This document shows, one piece after another, positions 13,701 through 25,760 of a DNA stretch of 64,000 nucleotides. Below the pieces are notes generated by a model. It was not told where the DNA came from. It worked only from the letters and a program-made list of their open reading frames with translations, and ran no database searches. Within the stretch, counting starts at the first letter, position 1. Each line of letters starts with the position of its first letter. Both the position numbers and the translations under genes were made by a program. The DNA is from Strigops habroptila (taxonomy: Eukaryota; Chordata; Aves; Psittaciformes; Psittacidae), in contig NC_046358.1 in NCBI RefSeq assembly GCF_004027225.2, positions 8,153,284 through 8,217,283 of the forward strand. The letters are read 5' to 3'.

Positions 13701-16700
13701 TCAAAACTTTTTGATGGAACAGGAACTGTTTGACTGAAACCAGAATTAGATAAACTACAGCAATAGGAAAAGGATAGTCACAAGCCTCTCCCACTCTTTG
13801 GCCAATGCTTTGCTTGATACGAACACTCGCACTTCTGTAAAAGTGGTGACCAGAAACAGTTTAGAAAAAAGTAACTGTACAGACAAAACCACACACATTT
13901 TCTATTTCTTCTACTACAGCCTATAGGTATCCTTGATCGAAGTGCCTAGAAGAGGTGTGGTACCACAACAGGAGAATGAGAACGTTAGCTACAATTTCAT
14001 TGTAATTGAGCCCCACAAAGGTTATCTGCTCCAGGTCTTGTTTCTGTGATGTATAGAAGCTAATGGGTGTGAGGTTTTTGCATGCAAGCCAGTTTTCGTT
14101 TACGTGTGTCATATTGCACCTTTGGTTTTAAGACAAAAGGAAATGAGGTGGGGGAAGAAGTCTCTAGCATTCCTTAGGAAGATGACTAAGAGGTGCTTGT
14201 TGCCTAACAACTAACTCTTCTTTCCTGACTCAAGCCTTCCTGATATGAAATACCTGTTCTTTAAGCTCAAGTCAGAGGCAGCCAAAGGTAAACTTTGATT
14301 CAAAGCTGACACTAGTATTGAATTTCCTAAATCAGTTCAAATTGCTTATTGCAATGAAGCACTATTCCTTTTGAGACAAACATGGCATTTTCACAAGGCA
14401 TGCACTTGGATAGGCTTAGCCTCACCTAAATTAAGTCATCTAAAAGTTGCACTTCTAGTCAAAGCCAGTTCCCTGTGTTCCCTGTTACTGAACAGAGGAA
14501 AAAGTAAGGGTGGCAACTGCAGGTAGTGACTAAGCCCCTCTATATTGGATTCTTCTGGAGAAGCCTAAATGTCCAGGTCATGCTTGACATCGAAGTTCTG
14601 AATGGCTGAAGGTAGATGAGGTGAATCCCACCCTGAGTAATCAGTATATTCTCTTTAATCACTTGTTTCCAAAGTTACTTACACTGAGGGAACCTGATAT
14701 TGAGGAACTTGGTTGTGTTGTTAACACGTGATTCACCCTGTTGCAACGTGAAGCTGAAAAACACCCTTAGGCAAAAGCTCTATTAGCATACAAATGAAAA
14801 ATCCTCTCATGGATTCATTCAAATGAAATAACAAAGAAGGGGTTTTGGGGTAACCAGGGTGGCGAAGAATGCAAAATGCAATGCTGCAAGTACCAGAATG
14901 AGCACAAACTTCCTGCCATATTCCAGTTTGGGATCATCTAAGTGATCATGAATGGGACCACTTGATTTCGAATGCTGTTCATAAAGTACAGGTTGTGCAG
15001 TAATAGCTCATGCCCAGGTATGTTAAAGGAGAAATATGAAGTTGAGTTTTCTGTGAAACCCCAGGCTGCAATCTGTGGAAGTTCAGCAGCTGCATCCATG
15101 CATAAGCATCCAAGACACGTTTGGGACAAATGGGGAATGTCAGAGGGAAGAACAAAGAGGAGAGGACTTCTACATCTGAATGCACTCCTGACTTGTGTGG
15201 CAGAGGCACAGAAAATGACACATTTAGTGCAGCTCAAGGGGCAGAAAAACTATACTGGAACACACTTAGATACCCACAGTTATGGAAGTTTTGGAGTCTG
15301 TCTGTAAACTGGTGAGTTACTGGTGAGATGAAGATCACCCAAAGTTGCTCTGCCTTGAACTGTTTATCATTTGAGGCATTTTTCTGTGATATTGTTTTGG
15401 TTTTCCTGCCTAATCTGATGGTGTGTAAGACTACAATCAACACGATCTAAAAGTACAACCAATAACTGGTCTAGGTCAATCTTAACATTAATTCTCAAAG
15501 GCATGGGTTGGATCATTGTTGATTACTCAAAGATTTTTTAAAATGACAGGTAAAGACAAATAAAAGATCGGCTAGATCATGCACTTTCTTTTGACTTTTC
15601 TTGATCATTCTTGATGATAACCCTCTTCAGCCTCTTTCCCAACCTTTCTAGCTCTTCTGAAGCCTACAGACTTTCCTTTATTTCTCATCCCTATATCGCA
15701 GGCTTTTTTCATATCATGCCCCAGCAATGCCATCAGCTCCTCTTGCTTCAGCACATCTTCCCCTCAGATTTCCCAGACCACCTTTCTGAACATCGGAGAA
15801 ACGGAGGATACAGATTCCCAAAAAGTCTTCCCGATTTGCTCCTGATTAGTACCTTTACTAGAAACAGCCATTTCTACTCCCCAGGGATACAAGAAGATGC
15901 AGCTAATGTGACTCATAGCAGTATGATGATTCAGGCATATTAAAAATACCAATATATGGTGGCCTATCTGAATAAAAGCAAAAATGTTCAAGTTCATGTC
16001 AGAAACTGAGAGGTCATAGCAATCCTCATGGCAGTAATGCCAAATATCAATCGCAAGAACCAGGCTTTAGTATTGCAATGGCTGTGCAACTTTGCCTGAT
16101 ACACATCATTGCTGCTGGTGATCCATATGCCCTTTATTTTAAGAAGATAAATATATTGACCATCATGAGAAAGGTATATATGTATTTATCTGCAATTCAA
16201 ATATAAACACATTAGGACATAAAAAGCGAAACGGCTAGAGAAAATTTAGACAATAAAGTTAGATAAGCAGAAAAGGGGATGTTTCTGTCCACCAGGAATA
16301 TTATATTGCTTTTAGGAGGGCTGTGTGTGCTCCTCCCCATGTCAAATATGGAGTATAGATATTTGTTGTTACATATATATTAACATTACCCAAACTTAGA
16401 GTAAAGTTAAATTCAGAAAATATTTCAGAAACAGTTCAAAAAGTAGTTAACATCCCAGGCAAATACTGAGAGTAGCTCAGGTTTGCAAGGTTATTTGGTC
16501 TGGTTATTCTTACATAGAACATAACTTCTCTTCTGATAGATTTGACTTGTAGCAGACCTGTGCATGTGCATAAATGCAATACCTTGTTATTACTGAGCAT
16601 ATACATAAAGTTCTTAAAGTAGTCTTTATGTACAGCATGCCCTGCATAGGATCCTAGTTCTTACCAGCATCACCATAGTCTCCCACCAAACACTGAAAAA

Positions 16701-16850
16701 CATTGGGGGTTATTACAGCAACTTCTCCTGTAATATCTGTATTTTCAACTGTAGTAAGTTTATGGTATATTGGTATTTGAATAAAATCAGCAAGGGCTGG
16801 GGGGTTATGCCTTTGAGTTTCCTTTTCTTGTTCAACATACGGGACATGAT

Positions 16851-17405
16851 ATAGAATCATAGAATTGTAGAATAGTTAGGGCTGGAAAGGACCTTAAGAT
16901 CATCTAGTTCCAAATCCCCTGCCATGGGCAGAGACACCTTACACCAAACCATGTGGCCCAAGGCTCTGTCCAACCTGGCTTTGAGCACCACCAGGGATGG
17001 AGCATTCACAACTTCCTTGGGCAACCCATTCCAGTGCCTCACCACCCTCACTGTAAAGAACTTCTCCCTTAGATCTAGTCTAAACTTCCCCTGTTTAAGT
17101 TTGAACCCATTACCCCTTGTCCTACCACTACAATCCTTAATGAAGAGTCCCTCCCCAGCATCCTTGTAGGCCCCCTTCAGATACTGGAAGGCTGCTCTGA
17201 GATCTCCACACAGCCTTCTCTTCGCTAGGCTGAACAGCCCCAACTTTCTCAGCCTGTCTTCATATGGGAGGTGCTCCAGCCCCCTGATCATCCTCGTGGC
17301 CCTCCTCTGGACTTGCTCCAACAGCTCCATGTCCTTTTTTATGTTGAGAACACCAGAACTGTACACAATACTCCAAGTGAGGTCTCATGAGATATGGTAT
17401 CGTCA
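16851..17405 (-). mobile_element. CR1 LINE, 3' end with partial reverse transcriptase ORF
   Basis: The minus strand carries the C-terminal part of CR1 ORF2: [11 protein letters not shown], then in another frame [20 protein letters not shown] and [16 protein letters not shown]. It finishes in the CR1 3' terminus, with an ATTCTATGATTCTAT tail at 16851-16865. The 169-codon frame from 17366 to 16857 has no stop, so the copy is not very old, but one frameshift separates the two parts near 17,370. It is 5' truncated at about 17,405, as is usual for CR1. Confidence 0.93.
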
Positions 17406-19579
17406 ACTTTAAATTCCCAGTGTTCATTGCCGTTAACTCCAGGGATAAAGTACCTTGCAAGAATCTCATCCAGGCATAAAACTGTCGGTAACCAAAGTGC
17501 ATTTGCTGACTATAGGGAGAGAAACTTGTTTTCCCGTGAGAGCTGTTATTTGAGAGTACCAGGCAGGATCAGGGGACCCAGTGCAGGTGACAGATTTTAC
17601 CATTGATACTGGCAGTTCCTCAAAGCCTTCCCTGTTGCTAATCAGGATCCTTTTTACTTCCTCAGTGTAAAGGCAAGCAAGGCACCTTTCTGAGTGCATT
17701 GCCTTTTCAGCCAAGAGTGCCATAGCCAGAGTGTTTCAGCAGACACCAACAGACTGGTTTTCTCAACATGGCTCAGGTTTTGGTATGATGAAATTCCTAA
17801 CTTATCTGCCATTTTCTATGTTAAAGAAGAGGACAGGACAGTCCCCTGTGAGACCAGAGCCCACATCTGATAAGTACTCTAAGAGAATGAAGACTCATTC
17901 TCCTAATTAGCTGAGAAGGACAGAAACAGCCAAGAGATTTGCCCTAAAAGACATAGCTCCCTTCTCCTCCACAGCCCAGGGCAGGCAGCTGCCTCCAGTG
18001 TGAGAGCCCTGGTGAGAAAACACAAGCTATGGGAAAGAAACATCCTTAGGGAAGGCTTACCCAACCAAGGAAAGGCTGCCAGGCACTGTGGGCATTTCCC
18101 ATCCTGCTTGCAGGCTGAAGAGGAAGCATAGGATTAGGTGATGCACTTGCACCAGCTAATCTTGCAGTGCTGAGATTCCTGGTGCCTCTTTCTTGTGTGA
18201 GAAAGGCCTGGCTGTTGCAGAAGCTCTTGCATCCAGTATCTCTCCACATGTGCAGAAGCCGTTTTCCCATTGCCATGTTGACTTCAAGCTTTGTGACACA
18301 TTGTGCAATCTAAAGAGGTGTGCATGGCAGTGTATCCTGACCTATATACAGAGTGTTGTCACTGGGAGGATGGAGTGACAGCCTTTGCAGGGCATATGTT
18401 AGGTCATTTAAGCAGTGCTTGACAAACTCTGTTGGGAGCCACACAGGCACCCCACTAACCTGCATTTTGTGCTGTTTGAGACTGAACTACCTCAACCACG
18501 CCTCATGCCAGCTGTTCATGGGATGTGGTCTCAGTGATGTTACGTGAGTGACTCCACATGGCTGCTAACAAAACAAAGCCTTTTTCAGGGAATCCCAAAA
18601 GGCTGCACAGTTGTCTGAGGAGCCAAGTGTGTGAGAATTTGGGACCGGTAGGCAAAAGAGTCCAACCATTGTTCCACGTGTTCCTGCTCAACAAAATACA
18701 AACCTGGGCAGGAATCTAGTGTGGCCACTTACTCACAAATGGCTGATCACAAAGATTAAACTATGCTAACAGCTCCATGTGGAAGGACTTTAAAGAAGTA
18801 ATTGCAAAACATCTGAAGGAAGTGTTTCAGAAATGTGTAAGGAAAGAAACATTCTCCAGGAGATAGAGATAGGCAACTATGCAAGTACATCCTATTACAT
18901 ACTCATTGCAACATGATCCTGTGCTAAAACTTTCAGACATCAAAGACAAGCATGACTCTTAGGTCAGGCCAAGAAAACGCAGATTGAAGAAAGACAAATT
19001 TGTAGTGGCAAACATTGCTGAATATCCATTATAACAAGCGTAAGGGAGCCATATGTTACTACAGCATGTGGAAACCTGTCTAAGCACCTATTGCATGCAA
19101 CTCTCACATGGTTTTAATACTTTGACCCTATGTGGTGGAATGACTGAAATCTACTTAATTAGATCACATTATACAGACATGACGTGAAAGGAAAATTAAT
19201 TATTCCCTGTATTTCCCCAAGTCCAAGACAATGATAAGGTCAGACTAGTTGTTGGTAAAAAACATCTGTGATTGACAAAGAGAAATTCCTATTGCTTTGG
19301 AGGCTTAGCATTGCAGCTCCATATTAAAAAACAGTGGGAAAGGTCAGGGTGGGCTAAAAGATGTCTCTGGAGGCGTAACTGCCTGTTCTGCTGCAGTTGA
19401 GGAAATCTCAGTGGTATCAGCTATTCCAATAGCACAATTTTGGCTGAAAACCAAATTTATCACCTCTTTTACTTACAAAATATAGAAATAACATGTTATG
19501 TCCAAGGGTGACGATAGGAAACAAATATATACATATGTATATATGCAAATATAAAGGAAACGTATATGAAGAGATAACA

Positions 19580-19700
19580 AAAGCTATCAAAGGTCTATAT
19601 TTATTACTTCACAGAGATAACAAAATAATTACTAACGATGCAGTGAAAGCAAGAATGCTAATAAAACGCTTGTGCTCTGTGTTGGGAAAGAAGAAACATG
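19580..19700 (+). mobile_element. Possible old LINE ORF2 fragment
   Basis: The plus strand reads NKIITNDAVKARMLIKRLCS, which resembles the CR1 segment preceding the reverse transcriptase domain (G-x-L-V-T-N-D-A-E-K-A-E-L-L-N). The surrounding 111-codon frame (19493-19828) is otherwise unrecognised. Confidence 0.35.
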
Positions 19701-21254
19701 TTTCTTGGGTGCGTATTGTGAACTGCTTCACAACACGTATTAAGGCAGAACCAAGAGCATTCTTACCAATTAGTTCCAAAAAGCATAGTCTAGGAGGATT
19801 CTTGACTGTCTATGGTTCAGCTGTTTAACTCTTGGGATACTGTTGAACTGCAGAAAATTGAAAGACAGTGAATATTGTGCCAATTTTCAGAAGTAGCAAG
19901 AGAGATGTGATAAGGTGCCAGTAGATTGTTTACCTTAGCTGCCATTGCAATAGTGGGCATAATTAATTAAAAATCCATTATCTTCTATTACCACTCTTGA
20001 CTCTCCTGCTATTCCTTAAACTGTGGGCTGATAGTCATACATATCAAATGCCCCATCATCCCTACTACTACTGAAGTAGTTGGTAACAATACCTATTTTA
20101 AGCCAAGATTTAGTTTCAAGTTACATACATTCTTCTCATTAATATTTCATATTCTTTGTGCAGCATTTGTTAACATACCCATGTTTATATGAAATACAAG
20201 TTTCAGCATACAAAGCAATTATACACTGAAAACGGCACTCCACCACAGAAGGGAGTGTTTTCCCTGAAGATGATTGATGCTGTCTAATTAGTTAAGCTTA
20301 GAAGAGTCATTAACTAATACAATTTGCTGTCTGGACAGCAGATGATTCCACCCAGTCAAATTGTGTGTGTGTGTTTATAAAAACCCCAGGGAGATTTGGA
20401 GTAAAAATGATGGCTGAAACCCTTTCTGTGAAGACAGAAATAAGGGGCCTACATGACTTGCATATGAACTGAATGCTTAGCTGTATGGTTTGGTAAACAG
20501 CTTAAGAACTCTATAGCTGGGAAAAAAACACGTCAGGAAAAAAAAACAGGACAGGAAAAAAGGACAGGAACCTGTTGGGACCTGATCTTAATAAAGATAG
20601 AATTTTGCCTTTTTTTTTTTTTTTTCTTTTTAATCTGTTTCTATTAAGCTTTGAAAAACTCATACTTCTATTTGGATTATACACAGAAATTCTTCTTTAA
20701 TTTCCTTATCTTAGGTATGCACTGGAGGTGATACTGGTGTACTGCTAAAACTGAAATGTGTTGTTCCTACGGATGCATTGATCTTGCAAACCAGGGTACT
20801 GGAGCTATCTTTCGGTGACCAGAGTGCAGTAAAGCTGTAAAGGATCCCAAAGCAATTATAGGGTGTTTCACAAGTGACGTGCATGGGATAGTAAACTGGC
20901 AATGCAAGATGACTGCATGGAAAAAAATCTTTCTGGGGTTAGCATTAGCCAGAGGTTCCCTTTAAGGTGCTGAGCAGTTTTGGTAAACCCTAAGCTACCT
21001 TCTGGAAGCCAAGTGTAAAATAGCAGGGTTTTTAATAAGAAGAAACTGATTTTGTTCTATCCTGCAACTGAAGATTTTTTTTACTTGTAGTCTGTTGTGC
21101 AAAGATAGTGGGATTTTGTTCTGCAAAGATTGAGGAAAAGTGTATATTACTAAGGCTAAGAACTTGTTAGCTAACTAATTTCAGAATTAGTCCTCAGTGG
21201 GAAACGTCACTGAGAAAAGTTTTCTTCTGAGGAATATTTAAGACTTTACCAGTC

Positions 21255-21480
21255 TGAAACACTATTCAACATTTTCATGAGTGATTTGGAAATAAACATG
21301 ACGTCCTGACTAGCTAGATTTGCAGTAGAACAAAGATTGATGGAGTGCTGAGTAATGCTGAGGATAGGGCAACCATATTGCAGAATGATCCGACCTGCTT
21401 GAGAAACTGGTCTGATTAACTACAGATAATTCTAACATGCTGAAGCATGAAGTTATGATTAAAGGAATGACAAAAATATG
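21255..21480 (+). mobile_element. Degenerate CR1 reverse transcriptase fragment
   Basis: The plus strand reads LFNIFMSDLE, then after a stop ARFAVEQRLMEC, then NAEDRATILQNDPTCLRNW. These follow in order the CR1 ORF2 motifs L-F-N-I-F-I-N-D-L, F-A-D-D-T-K-L and G-R-x-A-I-Q-R-D-L-D-x-L-x-x-W. The aspartates of the F-A-D-D box are lost and there are stops, so it is an old inactive copy. Confidence 0.65.
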
Positions 21481-23369
21481 TTACGAATTACTCCCCCTTA
21501 CAAAAGGGAAGACTAGTGTGGAAAACACTAAGTCACGAGCTTATGGAGGACAAACAACTCAGCAGAAGTCGCTAATGGCAAATGAGGGCAACTGGATTCT
21601 GTATATAGAAACTGGGATGTCGTTTATGTGTAAGAACAGAAGAATAATAAATCAATGTTCATTTCTGTGTATAGCTATAGTAGGAAGGGTACTGGAGTCT
21701 GCACTTGATAAAGGGACAATGAAGAGTTGGAGGGAGTGCAAGAACAGAGATATAGCTCGATATAGCAAATAAAGGTTGGGTTTGGTTTTCTTTTGTTTAT
21801 AATGAGAACTTGAAGGACTGAATCTACTGGTTTGACAAAAAGAAGAATGTGATGTAACCTTGGCATATTTTTTAAAAACGACCCTAGTGAAGAAACAGTG
21901 ATTATGCAATGACTTTTAAGGTACTAGGAAAAGATTTGACAAGAACTAATGTCTAGGCTCTGGCCAAACTGAGGCTGGAAACAAGGTGCATGCTTATTGC
22001 TGGAAGATGATCACCCAGTAGAACATACTTCCATGAAATGGGGTGACTTCACCATTCCTAATATCCCTAAAGAACAGGTCTGACATCTGACAAGTCTAAC
22101 AAGATACTGATGGTACTTCTGGTTTTTCATAAGTCTATGTGAAGAAATAAGATGAATAATCTAGTACAAATACAAAACCGCATTCACTGTTTTGTTCTTC
22201 CACAGCCTAACAGGAGCTAAACAGAGCTAACCAGTTCAAGAGCTCTGTACAGTCTTATAAATTTGACTTGTTCAAGAAATGCAAGCTGGTAGTACCAGCA
22301 AGCAGCAATGGAAAAACCATGCCCCAGAAAACTGTCTCTCAGTGTTTTGCTAAATGCTTATCATTATGTACTTGCAAATAAGGACTGCAAAGGCAAAGTA
22401 TGCAAACACCTAAATATCCCTCCGGGCTTAGCTTCAGCCTCCAATACATTCACAGGCCTTTCTCACCTCTCCTAAGACTTTCCAGTCTTATTTACCACAG
22501 CCTACTGCTGCTCCTTGCTAAACTTCTTGTTTTGGTTTTGCATCTGATAAGTCTAAAAAGCCTCCTCAAGGCTCATTGAATCTTGACTTAGGCCTGACTG
22601 AGCAAAACCATGCCCTAGAAAATGTTAAAAATGAGACTTTATGCAAATTATCACAGTCATTTAAAAGAGCCGTTTGGTGGTATCCTAGAAGAAAAGGTAA
22701 ACACAAAACCACATGGGAGATACCCAGCTCCACCGTGATGTGTGAACAACTGAGGCTGGAAGCACTAGTGATACTCTGTAAGGAAGTCTGACCTGTTGTA
22801 GCTCGAAGAATCATCCTTTTAGAGGTTCATGCTGACTGTGCAAAGTGAACTGGTGATAAGAAAGTCCATCCAGGCTGACTACAAGAAGACCAACTGTCAG
22901 ATTTTCATTCTGGAAGGATTAATTCTAAGTGAAGAAGAGCTGAGAGCCAGAAGCTGTCCATAATCCACAAAAAAAATCTAACCTGGACAAACCACGCTGT
23001 TAAAGCTACAACTTTTCAGTAGCACAGGAATAAAAGTTGACTATATCAGGAGAGCTCCCTTACAGGAACAAGGCAGGCACTTCATAGACACCTCTTCCAG
23101 CCGTTGACACTCCTTCTTCACAGCATATAAAATTAGGGAGCTACACAGAGCACTTTTGCCCTTGGCTGGCATGTCATTACAGAAACACTGTGTCCTGATC
23201 CCTCTACCAGGCTCTGATGATGCTATTTAAAGCTTCAGAGTGACATGGCTCAGCTAAGCACACTGTGAATACCTTTAGCTACTCATTTGGAAAGTAGAGA
23301 TAAAATCTCTACTTGAGCCTTGAAACATGGCTGGAAGCCAGAGAGGACACCCCAGCAGCACCCCTTCCT

Positions 23370-24030
23370 GCTGCCAAAACCTCACCATGTAAACCCAGTC
23401 CAGAGTCCTGTACACCAGGCACAAGTATAAACCGAGAGAGGAGTGGCTGGCGAGCAGCACCGCAGACAGGGGTCTGGGGGTGCTGGTCAACAGCAGGCTC
23501 AATAGGAGTCAGCAGTCTGCCCTGGCAACCAAGAGGGCAAACTGCACCGTGGAGTGCATCAAACACAGCACAAACAGCCGGTGAAGAGAGGGGATTATCT
23601 GCTGTATTCAGTGTTGGTGCAGCCTCACCTGCAGTACTGTGTGCAGTCCCTGCACCCTCAATATAGGAAGGATGCGAGGGTCCTTGAACGCGTCCAGAGG
23701 AAGGCAGCAAAGCTGGTGAAAGGGCTGGAAGGAACGTCCTATGAGTAGTATCTGAGGAATTTCGGTTTGTCGTGTTTGGAGAAAAGGAGGCTGAGGGACA
23801 ACCTCATTGCTCTCTGTGGCTTCCTGAAGAGGGGAAATGGAGAGGGAGGTGCTGAGCTTCTCCCTGGTATCCTGGGATAGGACACATGGGAATGGCTCAA
23901 AGCTGCATCAGAGGAGGCTTAGACTGGGCATTAGGAAGCACTTCTTTAGCAAGGAGGTGGTCAAACACTGGAAGAGACTTCCTAGAGAGGTGGTCAATGC
24001 CCTGACCATGGGTTACCTGCAATGAACTTA
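23370..24030 (+). mobile_element. CR1 LINE fragment, truncated at both ends
   Basis: The plus strand matches the late CR1 ORF2 pattern: an untranslated-looking stretch with GAGAGGAGTGGCTGGCGAGC, then [32 protein letters not shown] and HWKRLPREVVNALT in shifting frames. There are several stops and frameshifts, and the typical 3' ATTCTATG tail is missing. Limits are approximate. Minus-strand open frames here are shadows. Confidence 0.85.
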
Positions 24031-24150
24031 ATAAAAATAAAGCTTATTTTGTGTGTTTGGAAAGAAATACTTTTGCGTAGTCATATTGCTATGAATGTGT
24101 GATCCAGGTTTGCATGGTTTTTAATCTCATGGAGTTATTTCTCTACTGTT

Positions 24151-24180
24151 TTGGGGGTGGGGGTGGGCGTGGGTGTGGTG
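24151..24180 (+). repeat. G/T-rich low-complexity tract
   Basis: This imperfect GGGGGTGGGGGTGGGCGTGG tract has at least four G-runs of three or more and could form a G-quadruplex. It follows about 120 bp after the CR1 fragment. Confidence 0.75.
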
Positions 24181-24355
24181 TTATTGCTGGTTGGGTTTGG
24201 AATTTATTTTTTTTCAATGAACAAGTATCTTAACCCTAGGGAACAAATCAGGCAGTGAGAGGCATGCAAGAGGAGCTGAGTGCAAACAAAGCTCTCCTGT
24301 GTCCTCCCCCCTGGGAACAGTGACAGAAGCCTACATTGGACAACCTCTCATTATG

Positions 24356-24376
24356 GCACATTTGGCCCAAATGTGC
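24356..24376. repeat. Near-perfect palindrome, 10-bp arms
   Basis: GCACATTTGG and CCAAATGTGC are separated by a single C, in the spacer downstream of gene A. Confidence 0.9.
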
Positions 24377-25223
24377 AAATTATGCTATGTATGTGCATGT
24401 ATGTGCTGGATTTGGTGAAGAGCCAGTCCACGAGAAATTACAGCTCAGGAGGCACAGATCCTCCTGCAGAAGCTACTCATGCAGAAGGATGTACTTGCTA
24501 TAGCAAGCCTTCCTAGAGCTTTCAGGGATCTCTGTAGGTCTGCCCTTTCTTGTCTTCTTCACAGATGGCATAAGGCAACACCATAGTTAAAATAAATGTT
24601 TTTTATCTCAAGAGGGAAGAATAAGATTCCTAGGGCAGAAGATCCTCTTTAGATGCCCTACCGCAAAATGCAAAATCATCCTTCTTTAACCAAGATCATG
24701 CAAAGCCCATGTGGTTGCCTCCTAATTCTGCAGGTGTTGAGCTCATCCAAGACCCAGCCAACAGCAACAGCAGGGAGAGCTGGTGAAATCAATGGCCTGC
24801 ATATGCTTGCTCTTGTGTTGGGGGTTGGTTTTAAAGCCAGCAGAGTGTTGCTCTGTTTAGCTTTTATTTCTATTTACTACATTACTATCACTCACACCAG
24901 GAGTGGGAAGAGGGATGGATAGCCAAGAAGCAGTGAGGAAGTGCACAGAGACGCTTGGCAGTCAAACAGTGGAGAACTTCATCAACGCTTTTGCTTTCTC
25001 AGTTGATCTAGTACCCATGGCCTGTGTCTTTTCTGCCTTTGTCCAAAGCCTCTCTTGGAGGTTATCTGTGCCCACAGGATTCCACATGACATGTGCCTTT
25101 CTTTCTCTAAACACTTGCCTATGATGTGTCGTGGTCCCAGTCACAAATCTGTTCCATAGGCTGCTGCTTGCCTCATTACCACCTCACAAATGCAAAACAC
25201 CAGCAGAGATAATAAAATATGCT

Positions 25224-25229
25224 TTTAAT
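25224..25229 (-). terminator. Gene A candidate poly(A) signal (ATTAAA)
   Basis: The minus strand reads ATTAAA about 320 nt after the stop codon and is followed by a T/GT-rich stretch. This would give a 3' UTR of roughly 340 nt. A canonical AATAAA also lies further downstream at 24868-24863 and could mark a longer transcript. Confidence 0.4.
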
Positions 25230-25551
25230 GTGGTCTGCCTTGAATGTGCTAGACAAACATTTCAAACACTTTCTCAAGGCAACTAGCACCCTTTTAGCAG
25301 CTTCTTCTTCGTGGCTGCCCATCTTCTGCACCATACAATGACTTGTACTCCACTCTTGCAGTTGAATTGCAATGAATTGCTGCAGTGAAATTCTTTGGAG
25401 AAAAAAGTTTCTTTTCAGTCTTTTCTCTGTTTATCTGAGATTGCCATTTAGTGAGGTTGAGCAGGAACCCTTTGAAGCCTGCTAGTTGCCTGTAAGGGAG
25501 CTTCAGTCTCCCAGCAGGTTGAGACAAAATAGCATCTTTCTTTGTCTGACA

Positions 25552-25760
25552 CTATTTCTTTTTCTGCCTCTTCCGTGCCACTGCTGTGTGCAAGGCCTTC
25601 ATAATGAGGTCTTTGTTATTCAGGATGTTGTATTCACCCAGCTGAACCAGACGGTCATATACCTTCTCAGTGTATTGAACTGAATACGTTGAATAAGGGG
25701 AACAGGAGCTATAGAGGTCAACTTTGCCATCATCCATCTCTGACTCTGAGCGCTTCTGAC
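25552..25760 (-). CDS. PLA2G4E: Gene A exon 20: C-terminus and stop
   Basis: This exon encodes [20 protein letters not shown] and ends [14 protein letters not shown] followed by TAG at 25552-25554. The basic C-terminal tail resembles that of mammalian PLA2G4E, where basic residues are reported to bind acidic phosphoinositides. Confidence 0.96.

Larger units (their letters stand above)
5525..16850. other. Gene-poor spacer
   Basis: No conserved coding segment was recognised in this 11-kb stretch. It holds the poly(A) and poly(G) tracts at 6.0 and 7.8 kb and AT-rich unique sequence. The promoter and first exon of copy C should lie here if the gene is intact; I could not identify them. Confidence 0.5.
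17406..23369. other. Gene-poor spacer with old LINE debris
   Basis: No exon was recognised. Two degenerate LINE fragments (about 19.6 and 21.3 kb) are the only identifiable contents, together with short AT and GT simple repeats near 19,525 and 20,366 and a T16 run at 20,610. Confidence 0.5.
24031..25223. other. Spacer downstream of gene A
   Basis: This stretch holds a GT-rich tract, a short palindrome and a minus-strand AATAAA at 24868-24863 that could serve a longer gene A 3' UTR. No coding evidence was seen. Confidence 0.5.

Noticed and set aside
14938-15443. Cluster of open frames on both strands
   Set aside because: Several frames are open at once because stops are scarce locally; no recognisable protein and no splice context.
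23309-23710. 133-codon minus-strand open frame
   Set aside because: It is the antisense shadow of the CR1 fragment on the plus strand.
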